From CAUZIZ01 sp965219855 (GTDB taxonomy: Bacteria > Acidobacteriota > UBA6911 > RPQK01 > JAJDTT01), in assembly GCA_965219855.1 (NCBI GenBank), contig CBDCOR010000031.1:1-64000 (forward strand): a DNA stretch of 64,000 nucleotides. Direction: 5' to 3'. Below are positions 54,788 through 62,427 of the stretch, one piece after another; the stretch's first letter is position 1, and each line of letters starts with the position of its first letter. The notes beneath the pieces are model-generated. The model was not told the DNA's origin, searched no databases, and was given only the letters and a program-made list of their open reading frames with translations. The position numbers and the translations under genes are program-made.

Positions 54788-55801
54788 ATGAAGGCAATGG
54801 TACTGCCAGAGATCGTCTCGCTGGCTGACGTGGACACTCCTCTGCAAAAGGCTGATCTGCCGACACCGGAACCTGAGCGGGATGAAGTGCTCATACGAGT
54901 TTCCGCGTGTGGCGTCTGCCATACCGAGATCGACGAAATCGAGGGCAGAGCACCCCCTCCGAGGCTGCCTATTATTTTGGGGCACGAGGTTGTGGGTCGG
55001 ATCGAGCGCCAAGGTGCGGGGTCGAGCCGGACTCTGAGAAAGGGGGATCGGGTTGGGGTTGGCTGGATCCACTCTTCCTGTGGTGGCCCTGACGAGAATA
55101 TCAGCCCTGAGTTCAGAGCGACCGGAAGGGACGTCAACGGTGGGTACGCCGAGTATATGACCGTTCCTCAAGACTATGTACACGCGATTCCCGATGTATT
55201 CAGTGACGCGGAGGCAGCACCGCTCCTGTGCGCGGGGTCGATTGGGTATCGTGCGCTGAGGCTCTCAGGTGTGGCCGCTGGCGCCCGACTTGGCCTCACG
55301 GGCTTCGGAGCCTCGGCACACCTGGTACTACCACTGGCACGACATCTGTTCTCAGGAATCGAGGTCTACGTTTTCGCCAGGAATCCGACGGAAAGGGCCT
55401 TCGCACTCGAACTGGGCGCCGTCTGGGCAGGGGACACGGCAGACCCGGCCCCACAAAGGCTCGATGCCATCATCGACACCACCCCAGTCTGGAAACCGAT
55501 TGTTGAGGCACTCGCCAACTTGCGTCCTGGCGGGAGGCTCGTCATCAACGCCATCCGAAAGGAGGAAGTCGATAAGGGCTACCTGATGAACCTGAGCTAT
55601 CAGGAACACCTCTGGCAGGAGAAAGAAATCAAATCCGTTGCCAACATCACCCACCAGGACATCGCTGAGTTTCTACCCCTTGCTGCCGAGATACCGATCC
55701 GACCCAAAACCGAGGTCTATCCACTAGAGAAGGCAAACCAAGCCCTGATGGATCTCAGAGGAGGTGGTATTCGAGGCGCCAAGGTGTTGCTAGTGGGCTG
55801 A
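54788..55801 (+). CDS. Zinc-type alcohol dehydrogenase without structural zinc lobe
   Basis: 337 residues, MDR superfamily. Catalytic zinc ligands are present: SACGVCHTEID (Cys), ILGHEVVG (His-Glu) and LLCAGSIGYRAL (Cys). The nucleotide-binding region is LGLTGFGASAHLVLPLARHL (G-x-G-x-x-A). The loop that normally carries four structural-zinc cysteines reads WIHSSCGGPDENISPEFRAT: three cysteines are lost and about six residues are missing compared with the usual CG-x-C-x2-C-x7-C layout. The enzyme could still fold, since several MDR members lack this zinc. Oxidation of an alcohol or reduction of an aldehyde with NAD(P) is expected. Confidence 0.85.
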   Translation: MKAMVLPEIVSLADVDTPLQKADLPTPEPERDEVLIRVSACGVCHTEIDEIEGRAPPPRLPIILGHEVVGRIERQGAGSSRTLRKGDRVGVGWIHSSCGGPDENISPEFRATGRDVNGGYAEYMTVPQDYVHAIPDVFSDAEAAPLLCAGSIGYRALRLSGVAAGARLGLTGFGASAHLVLPLARHLFSGIEVYVFARNPTERAFALELGAVWAGDTADPAPQRLDAIIDTTPVWKPIVEALANLRPGGRLVINAIRKEEVDKGYLMNLSYQEHLWQEKEIKSVANITHQDIAEFLPLAAEIPIRPKTEVYPLEKANQALMDLRGGGIRGAKVLLVG

Positions 55802-55817
55802 TAGGGCAAAGAATCGG

Positions 55818-57323
55818 TCAGCCTGAGCCCGACCCTAATGTTTCAGCTTTGTAGCCCCCGCGCGACCTGAAGTAGAGAATAAGGATCAGATAGCAAGCGA
55901 GCATGATGATCGGCAAGAGCGCAACGCTGGCGAGTGCACCACGTTTGGCCCCCTCTTGCAACCCCGTGATTATCTGCTTTTCGGGGCCGCTGGCCTCCTG
56001 CATCCTTTGTGAATCGATGGTCCGATAGGAACCGAAAACGCTGAGCTTTTGGTCGCCCGCTACTCTTTCGTGCAGGGACGGATCTTTCGCCAGAAGCTGC
56101 TGGTCGACCTCGCGGTCCTGCACATTGCCCAGTAGGGCGGCGCCCACGACACCAACACCCAGCATGCCTACCGCTCCGATCGTATTCAGCGTCAGTGCAC
56201 CACCCTTGGGGAACTGTTCCGATACGACCCCCAGCATGGTCGGCCAGAAGAACGTCTTCCCGAAACCGTAAAGGGTCGCGGCCAGCAAGACCGTAAAACC
56301 GGTCGACTTGGAAAGGACAATGAGTCCAACCGCGGCAATCAGGCTGCTGACAGCCAATAGCCCCAGGGGAGAAATCCTGTGAACGATCGGCCCGGCGAAA
56401 AAGCGAAGAACCATCATGATGAGAGAGGTGTAGACCAGGACCCAGCCAGCCTGTAGGCCTAGGCGCTCCATCTCCGGCGTCAGCAGGGAGGTGATCCAGC
56501 TGTCCGTGCCCAACTCGGTCGTGGCTAACGGGATCATCACCAGCAGCAAGAAAAGGAACATCGGGCGGCCCCAGGATCGGGTGTAGAGTCCGTAGGCGAG
56601 CACCAGGGCACCACCCGTCAGCCACAGAACGCCCGCCGACAGTTCGGCTACCCGACCCACCTCCAGCAGAATCAGCCCGACCACCAGGACACATCCCAGG
56701 ATTCCTGCTTCCTGCAGCATCGCTCTATAGGACACACCGGCCGCCACGCGCTCCTGTATCGGGAACTGCGCCCGAATCATCATGACCCCGTAGACCAGCG
56801 TGGGGAGAAAGATTAGAGCTACCTTCCAACGCCAGTCCACAGCGGGTCCGAGCAAGAGTCCAATCAGGCCGCCCAGCACCAGTCCTCCAGGCCAACCCGC
56901 GTGAAGGATGTTCAACCACTTGGTCTTTTCCCGGGGAAAGATGGTCGCTACCACTGGATTGATCACCGCCTCCACGGTCCCATTGCCAAGAGCCACGATG
57001 AAGGTGCCTATATAGAGTCCCCAGTACCCCTCCGCTGTAATTGTGACAATGGCTGAGGAGACGTGACAAACGAAGGCAAAGAGCATTGCCTTGGAGTACC
57101 CAACACGATCTACAACCAGACTAAACAGGACAATGCTGATCGCGAAAGGCCACAGACCGACGCCGAAGATCTCGCCCTTCTGTGTTTCGGTCAGGTTGAA
57201 TTGCTCGCCCCAGGTATCGATGACCTGAGTTCGAACGATGAATCCGAAGGCTGTGGCAATCAGAGAGATAAAACAGGCCCAGAAGAGCCACTTCTCTTTC
57301 TGATCAAGATTCGTTCCTTTCAT
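55818..57323 (-). CDS. MFS transporter (501 aa)
   Basis: About 12 hydrophobic segments, beginning WLFWACFISLIATAFGFIVR and ending VALLPIIMLACYLILILYF. The cytoplasmic part before the last helix is unusually long (QDREVDQQLLAKDPSLHERV...). The style (FGFIVRTQVIDTWGEQFNLT) matches acidobacterial/planctomycete MFS proteins placed with sugar-utilisation genes. Substrate unknown. Converges with the alcohol dehydrogenase, with stops 16 bp apart. Confidence 0.85.
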   Translation of the reverse strand: MKGTNLDQKEKWLFWACFISLIATAFGFIVRTQVIDTWGEQFNLTETQKGEIFGVGLWPFAISIVLFSLVVDRVGYSKAMLFAFVCHVSSAIVTITAEGYWGLYIGTFIVALGNGTVEAVINPVVATIFPREKTKWLNILHAGWPGGLVLGGLIGLLLGPAVDWRWKVALIFLPTLVYGVMMIRAQFPIQERVAAGVSYRAMLQEAGILGCVLVVGLILLEVGRVAELSAGVLWLTGGALVLAYGLYTRSWGRPMFLFLLLVMIPLATTELGTDSWITSLLTPEMERLGLQAGWVLVYTSLIMMVLRFFAGPIVHRISPLGLLAVSSLIAAVGLIVLSKSTGFTVLLAATLYGFGKTFFWPTMLGVVSEQFPKGGALTLNTIGAVGMLGVGVVGAALLGNVQDREVDQQLLAKDPSLHERVAGDQKLSVFGSYRTIDSQRMQEASGPEKQIITGLQEGAKRGALASVALLPIIMLACYLILILYFRSRGGYKAETLGSGSG

Positions 57324-57687
57324 CTGGAATGTCTCCTGTCGTCAACAACAGTTGGTAGCAAGAAATCGTTCCGCAATCGCCCCGTCGATCCGAGGATAGC
57401 CAGATTCCAAACAAATACCAAGAGCTTGGGAACGTAGCTTTGGTCTCCAGACCGAAGTTTCTTCTTCTTTCGAACCGCTGGTTCGACGGACGGCCTATCT
57501 GTCGGACGATTTTCAATCCGAGATCGCCTTCTGGGGTATGGAGAGTTCGCCGCCTTTGTCCGGGAACCGGAAGGCAACGGCCTGGAGACCACCGCTACGA
57601 GAGGGGGTGGGAATGACCCGCTAGAATTCGACACCGGGTCGAGTTAGAGTCGATCTCAGACATTCACCAACAACAAAGGGAGCAAAG
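57324..57687. other. Divergent intergenic region with repeat copy D
   Basis: 364 bp between the MFS start (minus) and the cyclase start (plus). It contains the palindrome copy at 57433-57599. The cyclase ribosome site AAGGGAG is at about 57676. No other feature was recognised. Confidence 0.55.
57433..57599. repeat. Palindromic repeat family copy D
   Basis: Left arm 57433-57453 (CGTAGCTTTGGTCTCCAGAC...) and right arm 57579-57599 (...CTGGAGACCACCGCTACG) pair over 21 bp with three mismatches. The interior (about 125 bp) is longer than in copies A-C and includes CGAACCGCTGGTTCG, itself a small hairpin. Confidence 0.75.
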
Positions 57688-58632
57688 ATGAAGAAATTGG
57701 TCAGTCGACTCTTGTTGCTCATTCTTCCGTGGATCGGGATAACGGCTGCGCAGCAGCTTCCGGATCCACCTCAGCGTGGCTCTTCCAAGTGGGGTGCGGA
57801 GGATCAGCGTGGCGCAGCAAATCTTCTCACCCCGCAAAAGGTTCTGGAAGCAGTGCGCTTGGTAAAGAAAGGCCAGGTCTACCAACTGGGTAGGGTCTAC
57901 GAGGAGTCGATGCCGCTGGTGCCCCACCGTCACTTCTCGGTCATGATGCCGGTTCCGGATGAACCCGCAGGCAAAAACCAGATCAGGGGCACGGAGGCAT
58001 TACTTATTGCCGAGATCGGGCAGGTCGGGACCCAGTTTGACGGAATGGGTCACGTCGGTATTGGCGATATCTTCTACAACGGCTACGATCGCCGCGAGTT
58101 TCATACTGCCAAGGGACTAACCAAACTTGGAATCGAAAACGCGGGGGCCTTTTTGACCCGAGGTGTCCTGCTCGATATAGCTGGGCTGAAGGAAACCAAA
58201 CGCCTCGAGAAGGACTACGAGATCACGGCCCAGGATCTCCGAGATGCCCTGGATAGAGAAGGGATTGAAATCCACAAAGGAGACGCAGTATTGATTCACA
58301 CGGGTTGGGGAACCCTCTGGAAGGTGGACAATGACCTTTTCAACAGCGGGGAACCGGGGATCGGAGTGGAGGCGGCCAACTTTCTAGTCAGCCAGGAGAT
58401 CTGCATGGTTGGAAGCGACAGCTGGGCTACCGAGGTGATCCCGAATCCGAATCCTGATTTGGCATTTCCAGTACATCAGATTCTCATTCCACTGAATGGC
58501 ATCTACAACCTCGAGAACCTCGACACCTCGGCCCTGGCTCGAGATAAGGTGTACGAGTTCGCCTTCTTTTTTGCGCCTCTGAGACTCAAAGGCTTCGCAG
58601 GATCGCCCGGCAATCCCGTGGCGGTTCGCTGA
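57688..58632 (+). CDS. Exported cyclase-family (kynurenine formamidase-like) hydrolase
   Basis: 314 residues with signal peptide (LVSRLLLLILPWIGITAAQQ). The metal-binding motif of the cyclase family (usually H-x-G-T-H-x-D-x-P-x-H) appears as QVGTQFDGMGHVGIG, so the first His is a Gln-Val pair and H-x-D is Q-x-D; GTQFDGxGH is common in a large subgroup. Other parts: RGVLLDIAGLKETKRLEKD, GDAVLIHTGWGTLW and VGSDSWATEVIPNPN. Likely hydrolyses or isomerises a small cyclic substrate in the periplasm. Substrate unknown. Confidence 0.85.
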   Translation: MKKLVSRLLLLILPWIGITAAQQLPDPPQRGSSKWGAEDQRGAANLLTPQKVLEAVRLVKKGQVYQLGRVYEESMPLVPHRHFSVMMPVPDEPAGKNQIRGTEALLIAEIGQVGTQFDGMGHVGIGDIFYNGYDRREFHTAKGLTKLGIENAGAFLTRGVLLDIAGLKETKRLEKDYEITAQDLRDALDREGIEIHKGDAVLIHTGWGTLWKVDNDLFNSGEPGIGVEAANFLVSQEICMVGSDSWATEVIPNPNPDLAFPVHQILIPLNGIYNLENLDTSALARDKVYEFAFFFAPLRLKGFAGSPGNPVAVR

Positions 58633-58767
58633 ATAGGGTGGAGGCAGACCGTTCGATCTAATTCTCGTAGCTTGATTTGTCTTTGGCTGAAGGATTTAAC
58701 ATAATGCTCCACGAAGGTTCTCACCAATGAAGTTCGCAGCCCAGCCTTCCCGAGCGTAAAGCGTGCT

Positions 58768-59319
58768 ATGGGTTTTAGAGACATTTTTCGCCAGAAGAAG
58801 GAAGACCCGGAGATTGATCCTCTCCACGATCTGGTCCTCTCGAAGCTAAAGGTGGGTTACTTCCTGGACTACGATCTCAAGACCTGGGAGGTGACGGCCT
58901 ACAATCACTACGACTATGGAGACGGCGACTCTGGCGATGAGTGGGAGCTGACTTCGGGTCGAGAGAAGTGCTATCTGGAGCGATCCGAAGATGACGATGT
59001 CGAATGGATTCTGGGAAAGAAAATTCCTATCGGCTCGCTCTCGGGTGGAGTTCGCCAGTATATAATCCAGCACGACGACCCACCCGAGCAGGTTGTGCTC
59101 AAGGAGAAGCTGTATTACCTCGACGAGTCCGGAGCCGGCCACATGAGTCCGGGGGGAAAGGAACCTCGACAAGAGTTTGTCTACTGGGGCTTTGTTGACG
59201 AGGAAGATGAAAACTGCCTGACGATTGAACAATGGAGCGAAACAGAGTTCGAACTCACCAGCGGGCACTATGTGGAGGAGTACCAGTTCACCAACATCCT
59301 CCCAGGGGGCGGCGAGTGA
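58768..59319 (+). CDS. DUF4178 domain protein
   Basis: 183 residues, cytosolic, acidic. DUF4178-type beta-rich domain: LSKLKVGYFLDYDLKTWEVT, DEWELTSGREKCYLERSEDD, QVVLKEKLYYLDESGAGHMS, EFVYWGFVDEEDENCLTIEQW, VEEYQFTNILPG. The DUF is found near DUF350 membrane proteins and spermidine-synthase-like enzymes in many phyla, exactly as here. Molecular function unknown. The next gene begins 32 bp after the stop. Confidence 0.85.
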   Translation: MGFRDIFRQKKEDPEIDPLHDLVLSKLKVGYFLDYDLKTWEVTAYNHYDYGDGDSGDEWELTSGREKCYLERSEDDDVEWILGKKIPIGSLSGGVRQYIIQHDDPPEQVVLKEKLYYLDESGAGHMSPGGKEPRQEFVYWGFVDEEDENCLTIEQWSETEFELTSGHYVEEYQFTNILPGGGE

Positions 59320-59351
59320 GGGGAACCCGGTCCATCAGGAGGATTTCAGAT

Positions 59352-60071
59352 TTGAACAACAAGTCTCGTTCGATGCTGCTGGTCGGCGCTCTCCTGTTTG
59401 TTTCCTGTGGATCTCAGTCTCCACTTGATCGACTGCGGGAGCAGCTCTCTCGGTACCCCGAGTACTCGATCATCCTGCAGGACCTGCGGCTGGAGGGCAA
59501 CTTCTTCAAGGAGTACTACCACCAGTACAAGATTGTCGTCGCTCAGAAATCCGGGACGTCGGAAGATCCGGTCTACGACACCCAGACCAGCGACTGGCAC
59601 AAGGTCTCCCAGACTGAATTCGATAAGTATCAGAACAACCTGGGGATGGTGCTTTTTTCCAAGACGGCCGAGAGTGGGCTTTCTGACGCCAAGTATCCCC
59701 CGGGCTATCAACAAGTGGGGAATCCTCGCTACGGAAACTGGCGTACCGACAGCAGTGGCAATTCCTTCTGGGAGTTCTACGGGAAGTTTGCGTTCATGAG
59801 CCACATGTTCGGAATGTTCAGCCGCCCCATCTACCGCAACGATTGGAATTCCTACCGACAGAGCCGCAGCCGAGGAGCCCCCTACTTTGGACGCGGCGGC
59901 GAATACGGCACCAACGGCAGCCTTACGAAACACACCAACAAATCCTTCTTTGATCGCAGAGTGCAAAGGGAGAGGGCTCGCAGGTCCAGTTTCTCCGACC
60001 GGGTTCGACAGCGAGCCAATCGAAGCAGGATGAGCGGGTTCCGTGGTCGCTCGGGAGGCTTCGGCAAATAG
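59352..60071 (+). CDS. Lipoprotein of the DUF4178/DUF350 module
   Basis: 239 residues from a TTG at 59352, chosen because AGGAGG lies 9 bases upstream and a lipobox follows directly (LLFVSCGSQ, Cys about residue 19). The conserved-looking body is EYSIILQDLRLEGNFFKEYY, then GMVLFSKTAESGLSDAKYPP and NSFWEFYGKFAFMSHMFGMF. The C-terminal ~60 residues are rich in Arg, Ser and Gly (RRVQRERARRSSFSDRVRQR), so that part is probably disordered and could bind polyanions or membranes. Family not recognised. Operon position between DUF4178 and DUF350 genes suggests an envelope partner of that system. Confidence 0.75.
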   Translation: MNNKSRSMLLVGALLFVSCGSQSPLDRLREQLSRYPEYSIILQDLRLEGNFFKEYYHQYKIVVAQKSGTSEDPVYDTQTSDWHKVSQTEFDKYQNNLGMVLFSKTAESGLSDAKYPPGYQQVGNPRYGNWRTDSSGNSFWEFYGKFAFMSHMFGMFSRPIYRNDWNSYRQSRSRGAPYFGRGGEYGTNGSLTKHTNKSFFDRRVQRERARRSSFSDRVRQRANRSRMSGFRGRSGGFGK

Positions 60072-60141
60072 CTCACGCAAGACCATCAGGCGTCACACCA
60101 AACCGGGTTAGGTTCCGTGTCAATCTCGAATGGAGGTCCCA

Positions 60142-60987
60142 GTGACGATTGATCAAGTAGCGAGTGCCCTGGTCTATTTGTTGTGTGCGTTCGTCGTTTT
60201 TCTGGTCGGCAAGTGGACCTACGACAAGCTCCATCCCAGATTTGTCCTGCGCGAAGAGTTGTTGGTCCGTGACAATCTGGCACTGGCTCTGGCAGTCGTT
60301 GGATACTATCTGGGACTGGTAATCGCTATTGGGGGCGTGTTGGAAGGGCCTTCTTATGGATTGTTGGACGAACTTCTCGACATCTTCTTTTACGGTCTGA
60401 TTTCGGTCGCTTTGCTCAACATATCAGCCCTTGTCAACGACAAGATCATCCTTCGCAAGTTCGACAATCAGAAGGAAATCATCGACGACCAGAATGTGGG
60501 AACAGGTGTGATCGAGGCGGGAAATCACATCGCCGTCGGCCTGATCGTCTATGGCGCCATCTCCGGCGAAGGCGGAGACTTGTTGACCGCAGCAGCCTTC
60601 TGGCTTCTTGGTCAAGGAGTTCTGATTCTGACGGGTCTGATCTACAATTTCATCACACCCTTTGACATCCACGAACAGATCGAAAATGACAACGTTGCGG
60701 TGGGGGTAGCGTTCTCGGGCGCCTTGATAGCCGTAGGCAACATCATCCGCATTAGCGTGGAAGGTGACTTCGTATCCTGGAGTCAGAATCTTTTCGAATT
60801 CGGAGGTTTCGTCCTCTTCGGGTTGCTGCTGCTTCCGGTTGTTCGATGGGTCACAGACAAGGTGCTGCTGCCCGGCCACCGACTTAGCGACGAGTTGGTG
60901 AATCAGGAAAAGCCGAATGTAGGCGCAGGAGCAGTCGAGGCATTTTCCTATGTCGCGGCCTCCTTCCTTATCGGTTGGGTTGCTTAG
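60142..60987 (+). CDS. Duplicated DUF350 (UPF0719) inner-membrane protein
   Basis: About 281 residues from the GTG at 60142 (GGAGG 5 bases upstream); an ATG at 60130 is an alternative. Two DUF350 units are visible, each with the family features: first VVFLVGKWTYDKLHPRFVLR, REELLVRDNLALALAVVGYY; second FITPFDIHEQIENDNVAVGV, VAFSGALIAVGNIIRISVEG. About eight hydrophobic helices. DUF350 proteins occur with polyamine-synthesis and envelope-stress genes; their activity is unknown. Only 5 bp after the stop an ISAzo13-family element begins. Confidence 0.88.
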   Translation: MTIDQVASALVYLLCAFVVFLVGKWTYDKLHPRFVLREELLVRDNLALALAVVGYYLGLVIAIGGVLEGPSYGLLDELLDIFFYGLISVALLNISALVNDKIILRKFDNQKEIIDDQNVGTGVIEAGNHIAVGLIVYGAISGEGGDLLTAAAFWLLGQGVLILTGLIYNFITPFDIHEQIENDNVAVGVAFSGALIAVGNIIRISVEGDFVSWSQNLFEFGGFVLFGLLLLPVVRWVTDKVLLPGHRLSDELVNQEKPNVGAGAVEAFSYVAASFLIGWVA

Positions 60988-60992
60988 GAGGA

Positions 60993-62279
60993 GTAAATAA
61001 ATAAAGGTGTCAATATATAGTTAGTAATGCTATGCTGCACATGCATGGATACGCTGACCGAATTGACGGAGAAATTCCGCTCTGTATGGCCCCTGTTGGA
61101 TGAACGAACGCGGCGGATTATGGCGGCCAGTGAAGCGAGAGCGTTGGGCCATGGCGGAGTCAGTTTGGTACGCCGTGCCTGCGGACTGTCGCGCAAGGCA
61201 ATCGCTAAAGGAATCCGTGAAATCGAAGAGGGTTTCGGGCCCATGGAAGGCCGCATCCGGCGGCCCGGAGCGGGAGGCAAGCCCCTGACGGTTTCGGACC
61301 CGGGGCTGGTGGAGCAATTGGAAGAAATGAGCGAGGTCCAAACTCGGGGTGACCCGGAGTCTCCGTTGCGTTGGATTTGCAAGAGCACGCGGGCCATCGC
61401 GAAAGAACTGGCCCGGCACAAACACCCGGTCAGTCATACGAAGGTGGCGCAGATCCTTCACGACCTCGACTACAGTCTGCAGAGCAATCGGAAGACCGAG
61501 GAAGGGAAAGATCATCCGGACCGCGACGCCCAGTTTCGGCACATCAGCGCCACCGTCAGACACTGCCTGAGGGAAGGCAGTCCGGTCATTTCCGTGGATA
61601 CCAAGAAGAAAGAACTCATCGGCAACTACGACAACGCGGGCCAGCAATGGCTTCCCGCCGGGCAGCCGATCAAGGTTCAGGGTCATGACTTTCCCACTCC
61701 CGACGTTCCCCGTGCCTATCCTTACGGCGTTTATGACATTGGGCGCAATACCGGCTTTGTCAATGTCGGCACCGATCACGACACGGGAGCGTTTGCGGTC
61801 GCCTCCATTCGCGGCTGGTGGCGCCAGGAAGGGAGACGGATCTATCCGAATGCAAGAACGATACTGATCACCGCCGACGCCGGCGGGAGCAACGGTTGGC
61901 GGTTGCGCCTTTGGAAATTTGAGTTGCAGAAGTTCGCAGACGAAACGGGCCTCCCGGCTTCGGTCTGTCATTTTCCACCCGGCACCAGCAAATGGAACAA
62001 GATCGAACACCGCCTCTTTTCTTTCATCTCTTCGAACTGGCGCGGCGAACCTTTACGAGACTACGAAACAATTGTTCAACTCATCGCGAAGACAACGACA
62101 GCTAAAGGACTCAAAGTGACGTGCCGGCTAGATCGCCGCAAGTATCCCACTGGACGCAAAGTCTCCAATGAAGAAATGAAGCGAATCCAGATGCGGCCCA
62201 ACCCGTTCCATGGCGAATGGAATTAATGTAATAGAACCGAACTCCGCCGAATCATAACATGATACCTTTATTTATTTAC
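60993..62279 (+). mobile_element. ISAzo13-family insertion sequence (about 1,287 bp)
   Basis: Inverted ends GTAAATAAATAAAGGTGTCA (60993 onward) and, read from the right end at 62279, GTAAATAAATAAAGGTATCA (19 of 20 identical). One transposase gene inside, on the plus strand. The element begins just after TAGGAGGAG, so the AGGAGG that may have served the next gene is now on its left side. No unambiguous target duplication longer than 1-2 bp. Confidence 0.9.
61027..62226 (+). CDS. ISAzo13-family transposase
   Basis: 399 residues (an ATG at 61045 is an alternative start, MDTLTELTEKFRSVW). Family hallmarks: LDERTRRIMAASEARALGHG, RGDPESPLRWICKSTRAIAK, and the DDE triad in PVISVDTKKKELIGNYDNAG (D), ILITADAGGSNGWRLRLWKF (D) and GTSKWNKIEHRLFSFISSNW (E). 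Ends RPNPFHGEWN, the usual C-terminus. Intact, so the element may still be mobile. Confidence 0.95.
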   Translation: MLCCTCMDTLTELTEKFRSVWPLLDERTRRIMAASEARALGHGGVSLVRRACGLSRKAIAKGIREIEEGFGPMEGRIRRPGAGGKPLTVSDPGLVEQLEEMSEVQTRGDPESPLRWICKSTRAIAKELARHKHPVSHTKVAQILHDLDYSLQSNRKTEEGKDHPDRDAQFRHISATVRHCLREGSPVISVDTKKKELIGNYDNAGQQWLPAGQPIKVQGHDFPTPDVPRAYPYGVYDIGRNTGFVNVGTDHDTGAFAVASIRGWWRQEGRRIYPNARTILITADAGGSNGWRLRLWKFELQKFADETGLPASVCHFPPGTSKWNKIEHRLFSFISSNWRGEPLRDYETIVQLIAKTTTAKGLKVTCRLDRRKYPTGRKVSNEEMKRIQMRPNPFHGEWN

Positions 62280-62285
62280 GATGCC

Positions 62286-62338
62286 TTAGTACACTGGAAC
62301 GTAAATACGGCAACGTTTTTCCAGTGTATTTAGTACAC
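62286..62338. repeat. Hairpin between direct repeats upstream of the spermidine synthase gene
   Basis: TTAGTACAC occurs at 62286-62294 and again at 62330-62338. Between them TACACTGGAA and TTCCAGTGTA form a 10-bp inverted repeat. It could be a regulatory hairpin or the scar of a small element. It lies about 90 bp before the next gene. Confidence 0.5.
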
Positions 62339-62427
62339 CTGTTTACTTGGTTCCTTTCCTCAGTGCCAATGTCTCCAATTGAGTCCGGCCCCTTTTGCGC
62401 TCGCTCGAAGTGGGTCGCGTATTAAGC

